This document shows positions 8,197 through 15,494 of a stretch of 18,430 nucleotides of DNA, piece after piece (position 1 is the stretch's first letter; every line of letters begins with the position of its first letter). The notes under the pieces were generated by a model that saw nothing but the letters and a program-made list of their open reading frames with translations, did no database searches and was not told where the DNA came from. The translations under genes were made by a program, and so were the position numbers. Source of the stretch: JAKSUT01 sp045616505. Lineage in GTDB: Bacteria; Cyanobacteriota; Vampirovibrionia; Gastranaerophilales; Gastranaerophilaceae. The DNA is taken from contig JAZLGV010000064.1 of NCBI GenBank assembly GCA_045616505.1, positions 1 to 18,430 of the forward strand, given 5' to 3'.

Positions 8197-8736
8197 CTAT
8201 TTTTTACCTGCTTTACCAGCTTTACGTCTGATGTATTCGCCTTCATATCTAACACCTTTTCCTTTGTAAACTTCAGGAAGTCTCTTAGATCTGATTAAAG
8301 CTGCTACGTCACCAACTGTTTGTTTGTTTGAACCTTTTACAGAGATTTTTGTGTTAGCTTCAACTGTAATTGTAATACCTTTTGGAGGTTCAATATTTAC
8401 AGGGTGAGAATAACCTAATACCAAATTCAATGTAGTACCTTGCATTGCAGCACGGTAACCAACACCTTGAATTTCTAAGTTTTTAACAAAGCCTTCTTTA
8501 ACACCTGTGATAGCATTAGCAACTAATGTTCTTGACAAACCATGCAATGCACGAGTTTTTCTTTCATCATTAATTCTTGTCAATATAACTTTGTTGTCTT
8601 CTATTTTTACTTGTATTTCTTCTCTAACTTCTACAGTTTCAGTTCCCAAAGGTCCTTTTGCTGTAACTGTTTGACCATCGATAGTAACTTCAACACCTGC
8701 TGGAATTTCTATCGGTAATTTTCCTATTCTTGACAT
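8197..8736 (-). CDS. rplF: 50S ribosomal protein L6
   Basis: This 179-residue protein has the two repeated L6 domains. MSRIGKLPIEIPAGVEV opens the first; the second ends with the signature LPEVYKGKGVRYEGEYIRRKAGK, which contacts 23S rRNA near the factor-binding site. The length is normal. A strong ribosome site (AAAGGAG) lies upstream of the ATG. The 92-bp gap to S8 can form a loose hairpin: TAATAAGGGTT (8761-8771) is complementary in two blocks to AACCC (8798-8802) and TTATTA (8811-8816). Confidence 0.97.
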   Translation of the reverse strand: MSRIGKLPIEIPAGVEVTIDGQTVTAKGPLGTETVEVREEIQVKIEDNKVILTRINDERKTRALHGLSRTLVANAITGVKEGFVKNLEIQGVGYRAAMQGTTLNLVLGYSHPVNIEPPKGITITVEANTKISVKGSNKQTVGDVAALIRSKRLPEVYKGKGVRYEGEYIRRKAGKAGKK

Positions 8737-8828
8737 TTATATTTCTCCTTTATTTAGTATTAATAAGGGTTTCCCCTCTGGGCTTTTCTACCAATTTAAC
8801 CCAAAATCCATTATTACTCTTTCAAAAA

Positions 8829-9221
8829 CTACCAAACGTAGCAAATAATTTCGCCACCCAAGTTTTCTTTACGAGCTTTTCTATCTGTCATCAAACCTTT
8901 GCTTGTTGAAATAATTGCAATACCTAAACCACCAAATACTTGTGGAAGATTTTTTGATTTGCAATATGTTTTCAAACCTGGTTTTGAAATTCTTTTCAAA
9001 TTTTCGATTACAGGTTTTTTGTCGTCATATTTTAATTCAATTGTCAAATAAGCGAATTTACCTTCTTGACGAGTTGAATAATCAACAATGTAACCTTCTT
9101 CTTTTAATAATTTTGCTAATTCAACTTTCAATTTAGAACTTGGCATTTCAACTGATTCGTGAGATACCATATTAGCATTTCTAATTCTTGTTAGCATATC
9201 TGCTATTGGATCTGTGTTCAT
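8829..9221 (-). CDS. rpsH: 30S ribosomal protein S8
   Basis: A 130-residue 16S-rRNA-binding assembly protein. It begins MNTDPIADMLTRIRNA and ends with STSKGLMTDRKARKENLGGEIICYVW-type sequence, both diagnostic. AAAGGAAAATAAA precedes the ATG. In E. coli S8 represses its own operon by binding mRNA near the L5 start; here the strongest structure is instead a hairpin directly upstream of S8 (9292-9340), which may or may not be regulatory. Confidence 0.97.
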   Translation of the reverse strand: MNTDPIADMLTRIRNANMVSHESVEMPSSKLKVELAKLLKEEGYIVDYSTRQEGKFAYLTIELKYDDKKPVIENLKRISKPGLKTYCKSKNLPQVFGGLGIAIISTSKGLMTDRKARKENLGGEIICYVW

Positions 9222-9248
9222 TTTATTTTCCTTTACAATTGCTACTTA

Positions 9249-9262
9249 CTTGAACTTTCAAG
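9249..9262. repeat. Small inverted repeat in the S14-S8 gap
   Basis: CTTGA-ACTT-TCAAG, a 5-bp stem with a 4-nt loop, lies between the larger hairpin and the S8 ribosome site. It has no T-run and no known function. Confidence 0.4.
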
Positions 9263-9291
9263 CAGTATAGTAATACATTTATATTTCGCTA

Positions 9292-9340
9292 TTTAGATAA
9301 TACCATACTCAAAAAAATTTGAATATGGAAATTATCTAAA
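9292..9340 (-). repeat. Long nested hairpin between S14 and S8
   Basis: TTTAGATAAT (9292-9301) pairs with ATTATCTAAA (9331-9340). Inside, CCATA (9303-9307) pairs with TATGG (9324-9328), and TCAAA (9309-9313) with TTTGA (9318-9322) around a 4-nt loop. That gives about 20 bp broken only by a one-base bulge and one mismatch. No T-run follows on the transcribed strand, so it is not a standard terminator. It may be an mRNA-stability or regulatory element, or a small palindromic repeat. Confidence 0.75.
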
Positions 9341-9358
9341 AATTAATATATGTTAATT
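9341..9358. repeat. Inverted repeat just downstream of S14
   Basis: AATTAA-TATATG-TTAATT directly abuts the large hairpin, a few bases after the S14 stop. The stem is pure A/T and weak, so chance is possible in such A/T-rich DNA. Confidence 0.4.
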
Positions 9359-9364
9359 AAGAAA

Positions 9365-9571
9365 CTACCAGCTTGCTTTTGTAACACCAGGAAGTAAACC
9401 TTGGTGAGCCATTTTTCTTAAGCAAATTCTGCAAATACCAAAATCTCTGTGATATCCGTGAGGACGACCACAAATTGAACATCTGTTGTGAAGTCTTACT
9501 TTTGGATATTTACCTTTTGCTGCTAATGCTGCTCTTGTTTCTTCTTTATTTATCATCGCTTTCTTAGCCAT
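9365..9571 (-). CDS. rpsN: 30S ribosomal protein S14, zinc-binding (C+) type
   Basis: At 68 residues this is the short form of S14. A zinc ribbon is formed by Cys31, Cys34, Cys47 and Cys50 (CSIC ... CRIC), followed by the typical ending LLPGVTKASW. It is slightly longer than the usual 61-residue type-Z protein because of the N-terminal segment (MAKKAMINKEETRAALAAKG). A clear AAAAGGAG site precedes the ATG. The gene is in its classic place between L5 and S8, whereas Cyanobacteria and plastids generally carry S14 elsewhere. Confidence 0.96.
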   Translation of the reverse strand: MAKKAMINKEETRAALAAKGKYPKVRLHNRCSICGRPHGYHRDFGICRICLRKMAHQGLLPGVTKASW

Positions 9572-9636
9572 GAATTTCTCCTTTTCTTATATTCTTTGAA
9601 TGAATTAACATTCCTATTTTTTTCACTTTATAATTA

Positions 9637-10185
9637 CTACTTTTTGAATGGCATTCCTAATTCAGCTAACAATGTTCTAGCTTCATCATCTGTATTTGCA
9701 GTAGTAATAACTGAAATATTCATACCTTTAACCAAATCAACTTCTTCGTATTTGATTTCAGGGAATAAAGTTTGTTCTTTCAAACCTAATGTATAGTTTC
9801 CACGACCATCAAAACTTTTTGAAGATACACCTCTAAAGTCTCTGATACGAGGAAGAACAACACAAATAACTTTTTGTAAAAAGTCATACATTCTTTCGCC
9901 TCTAAGAGTAACCATTGCACCAACTGGCATACCTTCTCTTAATTTGAATGAAGCGATTGACTTTTTAGCTTTTGTTACAACACTTTTTTGACCAGCTATT
10001 TTTGTTAATTGTTCTTCAATTTGTTCAGCTAGTTTAGCGTTGTGACATGCTTCACCAACACCCATGTTGATAACTATTTTACTTAGTTTAGGAATCATAT
10101 GATCATTTGCATAATTATATTTTTCCTTCATTGCTTTTTTTACTTCGGTTTCGTATTTTTTCTTTAAACTTTCTGTAACTGTCAT
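9637..10185 (-). CDS. rplE: 50S ribosomal protein L5
   Basis: A 182-residue 5S-rRNA-binding protein of the central protuberance, also contacting the P-site tRNA. Landmarks are IPKLSKIVINMGVGEA, the KKSIASFKLREGMPVGAMVTLRG stretch, PRIRDFRGVS, and the C-terminal ISVITTANTDDEARTLLAELGMPF. Length is standard. GGAGAAATTAAA precedes the ATG. The 73-bp gap to L24 shows no obvious structure. Confidence 0.97.
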   Translation of the reverse strand: MTVTESLKKKYETEVKKAMKEKYNYANDHMIPKLSKIVINMGVGEACHNAKLAEQIEEQLTKIAGQKSVVTKAKKSIASFKLREGMPVGAMVTLRGERMYDFLQKVICVVLPRIRDFRGVSSKSFDGRGNYTLGLKEQTLFPEIKYEEVDLVKGMNISVITTANTDDEARTLLAELGMPFKK

Positions 10186-10258
10186 TTTAATTTCTCCAAT
10201 TTGTAAGGCGTTCTAGTCTTCGTGCATCTAAAAGTCCGACAACTTCTAACCACGAGCA

Positions 10259-10594
10259 TTAAACGTCTAATTGTTCACCACATTTTTTACAAACACGTAC
10301 TTTTTTACCATCTACGATAGTGTGTTTGATCCTTGTCGGTTTTTCGCATTTAGGACAAATAACCATTACGTTTGATGCATCTAAAGCAGCTTCGATTTTA
10401 ACTAAACCGCCTTGAACACCTGCCATTGGGTTTGCCTTTTGCGCTTTTGTAACTAAGTTTGCACCTTCAACAAAAACTTGGTTTTCTGATGGAACAACTT
10501 TTTTAATGTTTCCAATTTTACCTTTATCTTTGCCAGCGGTAACCATAACTCTGTCACCTGTTTTTACTTGCAATTTAACTGTTTCTTTTGCCAT
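10259..10594 (-). CDS. rplX: 50S ribosomal protein L24
   Basis: A 111-residue assembly-initiating protein of the large subunit. The KOW motif covers about residues 9-36 (VKTGDRVMVTAGKDKGKIGNI). The C-terminus has a zinc-ribbon-like four-cysteine set, Cys80, Cys83, Cys102 and Cys105, present in many but not all bacterial L24. AAAAGGAAAATAGAA precedes the ATG. It stands 69 bp downstream of L14 in the usual order. Confidence 0.97.
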   Translation of the reverse strand: MAKETVKLQVKTGDRVMVTAGKDKGKIGNIKKVVPSENQVFVEGANLVTKAQKANPMAGVQGGLVKIEAALDASNVMVICPKCEKPTRIKHTIVDGKKVRVCKKCGEQLDV

Positions 10595-10663
10595 TTCTAT
10601 TTTCCTTTTATTTTTAGATTTATAACTCTTGTGTCTTGGAATTTTACACGTTCGATTCTTTCA

Positions 10664-11032
10664 CTAGATAACTTCTGGTGCTAAAGAAACGATTTTCATA
10701 AAGTTCTTTTCTCTAAGTTCACGTGCTACTGGTCCAAATACACGAGTTCCTCTTGGGTTGCCATCTTTTGAAATGATTACTGCTGCGTTATCATCAAATC
10801 TGATAACAGAACCATCATTTCTCTTGATGTCAGCTTTTGTTCTTACAACAACAGCTTTTACAACTTCAGATTTTTTTACTGTCATGTTTGGAGTTGCGTC
10901 TTTTACTGTTGCAACAATTACATCACCCACACCTGCGAATTTCTTGTTAGAACTTCCCATTACGCGGATACATAATAATTCTTTTGCACCTGTATTATCT
11001 GCAACTTGCAATCTTGTTTCTTGTTGTATCAT
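10664..11032 (-). CDS. rplN: 50S ribosomal protein L14
   Basis: A 122-residue protein with the standard beginning MIQQETRLQVADNTGAKELLCIRV and the closing RELREKNFMKIVSLAPEVI. It sits at the subunit interface of the large subunit. AAGGAAATAGAAC precedes the ATG. The gap to S17 carries a weak stem: TTTTACA (11066-11072) against TGTAAAA (11085-11091). Confidence 0.97.
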   Translation of the reverse strand: MIQQETRLQVADNTGAKELLCIRVMGSSNKKFAGVGDVIVATVKDATPNMTVKKSEVVKAVVVRTKADIKRNDGSVIRFDDNAAVIISKDGNPRGTRVFGPVARELREKNFMKIVSLAPEVI

Positions 11033-11101
11033 TGTTCTATTTCCTTCATTTTTAATATCTTTGCCTTTTACAAATTTAAAAACCTGTAAAAAACTTTTTT
11101 G

Positions 11102-11347
11102 CTACTTAGCTTTTTCTACTACTTCAAGAATAGACCATCTTTTTCCACCTGAAATTGGTTTAGATTCTACTATTCTTACAGTATCGCCTTCTGAACAAAT
11201 ATTTTGTTCATCATGAGCTTTGTAGTTTTTGTTTGTTTCCATAATTTTTTTGTATTTTGGGTGTGGAGCATAAGATGCTACTTTAACAACTACTGTTTTA
11301 TCCATCTTGTTGCTAACTACAACACCAGTTTTTTCTTTCTTAGGCAT
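11102..11347 (-). CDS. rpsQ: 30S ribosomal protein S17
   Basis: An 81-residue OB-fold protein that binds 16S rRNA early in 30S assembly. GVVVSNKMDKTVVVKV, PKYKKIMETNKNYKAHDE and the closing RIVESKPISGGKRWSILEVVEKA are typical. Its ATG lies inside the end of L29 (8-nt overlap, ATGCCTAA), with a GAGG site within L29, so the two are likely coupled. Confidence 0.97.
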   Translation of the reverse strand: MPKKEKTGVVVSNKMDKTVVVKVASYAPHPKYKKIMETNKNYKAHDEQNICSEGDTVRIVESKPISGGKRWSILEVVEKAK

Positions 11348-11537
11348 TTGTTACCTCTTTTTCTCTTATTACTGTTTTTGCTTGTGCTATCAATTTTTTT
11401 GTATTTTGAATCAAAGCTGTGTTTTCTAATTTGTGAGTTGCTTTTTGCAATCTCAAATCAAATAATTGCTTCTTTGAATCAACGATGAAAGATTTTAATT
11501 CATCAATTGTTTTTTCACGCATTTCTTGCAATTTCAT
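11340..11537 (-). CDS. rpmC: 50S ribosomal protein L29
   Basis: A 65-residue helical hairpin protein near the polypeptide exit tunnel. MKLQEMREKTIDELKSFI and LFDLRLQKATHKLENTALI are the family pattern (the LFxLRxQ motif). AAGGATAAAAAA precedes the ATG. The last 8 nt are shared with S17, and the gap from L16 is 35 bp. Confidence 0.96.
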   Translation of the reverse strand: MKLQEMREKTIDELKSFIVDSKKQLFDLRLQKATHKLENTALIQNTKKLIAQAKTVIREKEVTNA

Positions 11538-11572
11538 TTTTTTATCCTTACTTTACTTAAATTTTACTAAAT

Positions 11573-11992
11573 TTACGCATTTTCTTGTTGTTTTTCAACA
11601 ACTTTTACTTTGATTGGAAGTTTTTGAGCTGCAAGTTCTAATGAATGGATTGCAACATTTCTGTCAAAGTAATCTAATTCAAATAGAATTCTGTTAGGTT
11701 TTACAACAGCTACCCAGTATTCTACGTTACCTTTACCTGAACCCATACGAGTTTCAGCTGGTTTTGCTGTGATTGGTTTATCTGGGAATATTTTAATCCA
11801 AACGTTACCACCACGTTTAATTTCACGAGTCATTGCACGTCTTGCTGCTTCTATCTGACGGCTTGTAATCCAACCAGGTTCAACGGCTTGAAGAGCATAC
11901 TTACCAAATTCTAATTGAGTACCTCTTGTTTCAGTGCCTTTCATACGACCCTTCATCATCTTACGATATTTTGTTTTTTTTGGCATTAACAT
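11573..11992 (-). CDS. rplP: 50S ribosomal protein L16
   Basis: A 139-residue protein that shapes the A-site tRNA corridor. WITSRQIEAARRAMTREIKR, VWIKIFPDKPIT and ETRMGSGKG are diagnostic. Two ATGs lie two codons apart; the upstream one (MLMPKKTKYRK) matches the family's MLxPKR opening and has a GAGG site 8 nt before it, so it was chosen. The segment after ILFEL (DYFDRNVAIH) seems slightly longer than usual. Confidence 0.97.
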   Translation of the reverse strand: MLMPKKTKYRKMMKGRMKGTETRGTQLEFGKYALQAVEPGWITSRQIEAARRAMTREIKRGGNVWIKIFPDKPITAKPAETRMGSGKGNVEYWVAVVKPNRILFELDYFDRNVAIHSLELAAQKLPIKVKVVEKQQENA

Positions 11993-12027
11993 AATTTTTA
12001 CCTCAATATAATTATTTTATTTATTTA

Positions 12028-12762
12028 CTATTCTGTTTCGATTGCTTTGCTTCTTCTAGGACGTCTGCCAGCAGATTTACCTTCAGAATCATTTGCTTTC
12101 TTTTGTGATTTAATGTTTGCATCAGCTTGTTCATTTGGCATCAAGTTACCTTTGAAAATCCAAACTTTAACACCGATTTTACCCATTATAGTATCAGCTT
12201 CTGCAAAACCGTAATCAACATCAGCTCTCAATGTTTGAAGAGGAATTCTTCCTTCTTTAGCCCATTCAGAACGAGCGATTTCAGCACCGCCTAAACGACC
12301 AGATACCATAACTTTGATACCTTGAGCGCCAGCTCTCATTGTTCTTTGCATAGCTTGTTTCATTGCTCTTCTGAATGCAATACGTTTTTCTAATTGTAAT
12401 GCGATTGATTCAGAAACTAATTGTGCATCAACATCAATTCTTGCAACTTCTACTACATTAATTACTACAGGTTTGCCAATGTGTTTTGTTACATCTTTTT
12501 TCAAGTCTTCAATACCTTGACCACCTCTACCAACTACGATACCAGGTTTTGCTGTAACTACTGTTACTACCAAGCTAGTTGCTTTTCTGTCAATAAGAAT
12601 TCTTGAAACACCTGCTGTATATAATTTTTTCTTAACGAATTTTCTAATTTTTGCATCTTCTGCAACAAATTGAGCATAATCTTTAACTTTAGCATACCAT
12701 GTGCTAACCCAAGGTTTGATTATACCTACTCTAAATCCGGTTGGATGTGTTTTTTGTCCCAT
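12028..12762 (-). CDS. rpsC: 30S ribosomal protein S3
   Basis: A 244-residue protein at the mRNA entry channel. MGQKTHPTGFRVGI opens it. The type-II KH domain holds the GRGG loop at residues 78-81, and the C-terminal S3 domain contains RTMRAGAQGIKVMVSGRLGG-type sequence and ADVDYGFAEADT. A charged tail of about 35 residues follows. AAAGGA lies 7 nt before the ATG; the gap to L22 is only 15 bp. Confidence 0.97.
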   Translation of the reverse strand: MGQKTHPTGFRVGIIKPWVSTWYAKVKDYAQFVAEDAKIRKFVKKKLYTAGVSRILIDRKATSLVVTVVTAKPGIVVGRGGQGIEDLKKDVTKHIGKPVVINVVEVARIDVDAQLVSESIALQLEKRIAFRRAMKQAMQRTMRAGAQGIKVMVSGRLGGAEIARSEWAKEGRIPLQTLRADVDYGFAEADTIMGKIGVKVWIFKGNLMPNEQADANIKSQKKANDSEGKSAGRRPRRSKAIETE

Positions 12763-12777
12763 TATTTCGTTCCTTTA

Positions 12778-13113
12778 TTACTTATTATCACTTACTTTTA
12801 CTGTTAAATGTGATGTGCGTTTCAATCTTTTGTAGATTCTACCTTGAGCTCTTGGTTTACCGCGTCTGTATGTTTTGCTTTCGTCTGCAAATATTTCAGA
12901 AACTTTTAATGCATCAGGAGCTACACCATATTGTTCTTGAGCGTTAGCAACAGCAACTTTCAAGTTTTGTTCTACTACTCTAGCTGCAAAATATGGCATA
13001 AAACGCAACAATGCTTGTGCTTCAACAACAGCTTTACCTCTTACTTCGTTGATTACACGACGTAATTTTCTTGCTGTCATTTTTATATCTGTTTGTCTTG
13101 CTTTTGCTTCCAT
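12778..13113 (-). CDS. rplV: 50S ribosomal protein L22
   Basis: A 111-residue protein whose loop lines the peptide exit tunnel. The globular part includes TARKLRRVINEVRGK and AVANAQEQYG; the tunnel hairpin and C-terminus read RRGKPRAQGRIYKRLKRTSHLTV. The frame can be extended 7 codons upstream to a TTG, but the ATG at 13113 has an AAAGGA site at good spacing and gives a family-like N-terminus, so it is preferred. Confidence 0.96.
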   Translation of the reverse strand: MEAKARQTDIKMTARKLRRVINEVRGKAVVEAQALLRFMPYFAARVVEQNLKVAVANAQEQYGVAPDALKVSEIFADESKTYRRGKPRAQGRIYKRLKRTSHLTVKVSDNK

Positions 13114-13141
13114 TTTTGTATCCTTTACTTTCAATTATGTG

Positions 13142-13420
13142 TTACTTTTTAGCAACTTTATCACTACCTGCGTGACCTCTGAACAATCTTGTAGGTGCAA
13201 ATTCACCTAATTTATGTCCAATCATTTGTTCTGTTACATAAACTGGTACGTGAGTTTTACCGTTATGAACTGCTATTGTGTGTCCTAACATATCAGGAAC
13301 AATCATTGATGCTCTTGACCAAGTCTTTACAACTTTCTTTTCTGAATTTGCATTCATTTTATCAATTTTCTTTTGTAAAGATTCTTCTACGTATGGACCT
13401 TTTTTTAATGAACGTGCCAT
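13142..13420 (-). CDS. rpsS: 30S ribosomal protein S19
   Basis: A 92-residue protein of the 30S head. MARSLKKGPYVEESLQKKI, TWSRASMIVPDMLGHTI and the signature region VTEQMIGHKLGEFAPTRLF are all present. AAGGAG precedes the ATG. It is flanked by L2 (32-bp gap) and L22 in canonical order. Confidence 0.97.
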   Translation of the reverse strand: MARSLKKGPYVEESLQKKIDKMNANSEKKVVKTWSRASMIVPDMLGHTIAVHNGKTHVPVYVTEQMIGHKLGEFAPTRLFRGHAGSDKVAKK

Positions 13421-13452
13421 TAATTTATTCTCCTTATTTTAATTAATTCTTG

Positions 13453-14280
13453 TTATTTTTTTCTAGCTCTTACAATGTATTTATTAGATGCTTTTTTAGA
13501 ATTTCTAGTTTTAGCACCCAATGCTGGTTTACCCCAAGGTGTTTTAGGGTTTCCACCTGGACCAGTTTTACCTTCACCACCACCGTGAGGGTGATCACAA
13601 GGGTTCATTGTAACACCACGAACTGTTGGTCTTATACCCATATATCTTTTTCTACCAGCTTTACCGATAGATAAGTTTTTGAATTCAGCGTTACCAAGGA
13701 TACCTATTGTAGCTAAACATTCTTTTCTTACCATACGCATTTCGCCTGATGGAAGTTTGATAGTTACATAGTTACCTTCTTTAGCCATTAATTGAGCTGA
13801 GCTACCTGCTGTACGAACCAAAATTCCGCCTCTGCCTGGTTCTAATTCAATGTTGTGAACCAACGAACCTAGAGGAATTGATTCTAGAGGTAAAGCGTTA
13901 CCTGTTTGAATTTGAGCATCTGGACCTGAAACGATAACGTCACCAACATTCAATCCTTCTGGAGTTAAGATATATCTTTTTTCACCATCAGCATAGAATA
14001 CTAATGAAATTCTTACGTTTCTGTTTGGGTCATATTCAACAGTTTTAACTGTTGCAGGGATACCAAATTTTTCACGTTTGAAATCGATTACACGGTAAGC
14101 TTGTTTTACACCGCCACCTTTATGACGGCAAGTGATTCTACCTGTGTTATTTCTACCAGCTGTCTTTTTTAGAGGTCTTAAAAGTGATTTTTCAGGAGTT
14201 GAAGTTGTTATTTCTTGATAATCACTTTTTGTCATTCCTCTTTGACCTGGAGAAGTTGGATTAATCTTTCTTATAGCCAT
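13453..14280 (-). CDS. rplB: 50S ribosomal protein L2
   Basis: A 275-residue protein needed for subunit joining and peptidyl-transferase centre integrity. The OB fold and SH3-like domain contain CRHKGGGVKQAYRVIDFKR and GDYV-type elements. The C-terminal signature MNPCDHPHGGGEG has the conserved His230 (His229 of E. coli L2). EYDPNRNVRI and SIGKAGRKRY are close to cyanobacterial L2. Two purine-rich GGAAA sites precede the ATG. Confidence 0.98.
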   Translation of the reverse strand: MAIRKINPTSPGQRGMTKSDYQEITTSTPEKSLLRPLKKTAGRNNTGRITCRHKGGGVKQAYRVIDFKREKFGIPATVKTVEYDPNRNVRISLVFYADGEKRYILTPEGLNVGDVIVSGPDAQIQTGNALPLESIPLGSLVHNIELEPGRGGILVRTAGSSAQLMAKEGNYVTIKLPSGEMRMVRKECLATIGILGNAEFKNLSIGKAGRKRYMGIRPTVRGVTMNPCDHPHGGGEGKTGPGGNPKTPWGKPALGAKTRNSKKASNKYIVRARKK

Positions 14281-14310
14281 TTTCCTATTTTCCTTTCCTT
14301 ACGCATCCTT

Positions 14311-14328
14311 GATTTTAAACCTAAAATC
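14311..14328. repeat. Inverted repeat in the L2-L23 gap
   Basis: GATTTTA-AACC-TAAAATC, a perfect 7-bp stem with a 4-nt loop, lies in the 94-bp spacer between L23 and L2. No T-run follows on the transcribed strand. The role is unknown and chance is possible. Confidence 0.4.
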
Positions 14329-14374
14329 TTTTCGCGTTTACTACCTTTACTTCGGCTTAGTGCCTTTTTAAATC

Positions 14375-14677
14375 TTATGCGCCTGCCAATTCTTCAATTG
14401 GATCGCCTTCGATTGTAACGATTGCTTTTTTGCCTGAATCAGTTCTACCAAATTTATAACCCATTCTTTTTGCGTGAGATGGCATATAAACTGTTTGAAC
14501 TTTTTTAACTTTTCTACCAGGAAAAGCTAATTCAACTGCTTGAGCAATTTCAACTTTTGTTGCAGTTTGTTCAACTTCAAAAGTATATTTTCCTTCTGCT
14601 ACTGCCATCATTGATTTTTCAGTAATTAAAGGTTTTTTAATGATGTCATATAGCTTTTCTGTATTTGTTCTTTCCAT
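14375..14677 (-). CDS. rplW: 50S ribosomal protein L23
   Basis: A 100-residue protein at the tunnel exit, the docking site for trigger factor and SRP. The opening LYDIIKKPLITEKSM and the KVKKVQTVYMPSHAKRMGYKFGRTDSGKKAIVT-type C-terminal half are characteristic. The ATG overlaps the L4 stop by one base (TAATG), and the AAAGG site lies inside L4. Confidence 0.97.
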   Translation of the reverse strand: MERTNTEKLYDIIKKPLITEKSMMAVAEGKYTFEVEQTATKVEIAQAVELAFPGRKVKKVQTVYMPSHAKRMGYKFGRTDSGKKAIVTIEGDPIEELAGA

Positions 14678-15309
14678 TATTGTAGCCTTTCAGTTATATC
14701 GTTTACTGCTGATTCTGTCATTACAACGAAATCTGCTTCTAACAAGTCTTTTACGTTTAAGTTTGTAGGTAATAACATTTTCACTGATGGAATGTTTCTT
14801 GCTGCTAATTCTAAATATTGGTTTTCAGCAGCTTTTGTATCAGCGATAATTAAAACTTTTCCTGAAACTTTTAATGAAGCTAATGCTTTTACCATTAATT
14901 TTGTTTTTGGTTCTTTAATTTCAGAGAAATCTTTTACTACAACTAATTGTTCGCTTCTAGCTGAAAGAGCTGATTTCAAAGCAACTTTTCTAGCTTTTTG
15001 AGGGATAGAGAAAGCATAGCTTCTTGGTTTTGGTCCAAATACTACACCACCACCAGCGAATAATGGTGAACGTAATGAACCAGCTCTTGCTCTACCTGTA
15101 CCTTTTTGTTTCCAAGGTTTTTTACCACCACCAGAAACTTCTGCTCTTGTTTTAGTACAAGCTGAACCTTGTCTAGCATTGTTTAATTGTCTTCTTAAAG
15201 CTAAGTGCATTAAATGTAGGTTTGGCTCAACAGCGAAAACAGCTTCGTTCAAAGCAATTGTTCCTGCTTCCTTACCTGTTGCACTTAATATTTTTTGTTC
15301 TTTTGACAT
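14677..15309 (-). CDS. rplD: 50S ribosomal protein L4
   Basis: A 210-residue protein with the long tunnel loop of the family: GGGKKPWKQKGTGRARAG followed by SPLFAGGGVVFGPKPRSYAF. The open frame reaches 19 codons further up to a TTG, but the ATG at 15309 (MSKEQKILSATGKEAG) has a GGA-containing purine stretch at proper distance and matches the family start. In E. coli L4 autoregulates the S10 operon; nothing here proves that. It lies 185 bp downstream of L3, an unusually long gap carrying repeats. Confidence 0.97.
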   Translation of the reverse strand: MSKEQKILSATGKEAGTIALNEAVFAVEPNLHLMHLALRRQLNNARQGSACTKTRAEVSGGGKKPWKQKGTGRARAGSLRSPLFAGGGVVFGPKPRSYAFSIPQKARKVALKSALSARSEQLVVVKDFSEIKEPKTKLMVKALASLKVSGKVLIIADTKAAENQYLELAARNIPSVKMLLPTNLNVKDLLEADFVVMTESAVNDITERLQ

Positions 15310-15340
15310 TTTCTTTTTCCTTTTCGATTTCCGCTTACCC

Positions 15341-15367
15341 CTTGCTAAAATAGCTTTATATGGCAAG
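15341..15367. repeat. Imperfect hairpin upstream of L4
   Basis: CTTGC (15341-15345) pairs with GCAAG (15363-15367), with an inner TAAA/TTTA pair of blocks. It lies about 30 bp before the L4 ATG, next to the 30-bp direct repeats. It may be part of the same inserted or structured spacer. Confidence 0.4.
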
Positions 15368-15393
15368 ATCGGTTTTTGTGTTTTTACTTATAT

Positions 15394-15423
15394 TTCGCAA
15401 GCCTTTTCACTCTCGGCTCGCTC
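15394..15423. repeat. 30-bp direct repeat, copy 1 (L3-L4 spacer)
   Basis: Copy 1 is identical to 15462-15491 at all 30 positions, with differing bases on both sides. The element contains CTCGGCTCGCTC and is clearly richer in G+C than the surrounding DNA. The two copies start 68 bp apart. Confidence 0.9.
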
Positions 15424-15454
15424 TTTCTCGCTCGCCTTAAACGAGTTCCAAAGT

Positions 15455-15469
15455 CTTGCTCTTCGCAAG
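15455..15469. repeat. Hairpin at the edge of repeat copy 2
   Basis: CTTGC-TCTTC-GCAAG is a perfect 5-bp stem with a 5-nt loop. It straddles the left edge of the second 30-bp repeat. Confidence 0.5.
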
Positions 15470-15491
15470 CCTTTTCACTCTCGGCTCGCTC
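15462..15491. repeat. 30-bp direct repeat, copy 2 (L3-L4 spacer)
   Basis: This is the second perfect copy of the 15394-15423 element. It ends 3 bp from the L3 stop codon. Read on the minus strand it equals ten open codons, but it lies outside both L3 and L4. Confidence 0.9.
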
Positions 15492-15494
15492 GAA

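Noticed and set aside
10758..11216. Plus-strand open frame of 152 codons
   Set aside because: It is a shadow of L14 and S17, which are unmistakable on the minus strand.
15310..15366. 19-codon N-terminal extension of L4 from a TTG
   Set aside because: The internal ATG at 15309 has the ribosome site and the family-like start; the extension is low-complexity Lys/Arg.
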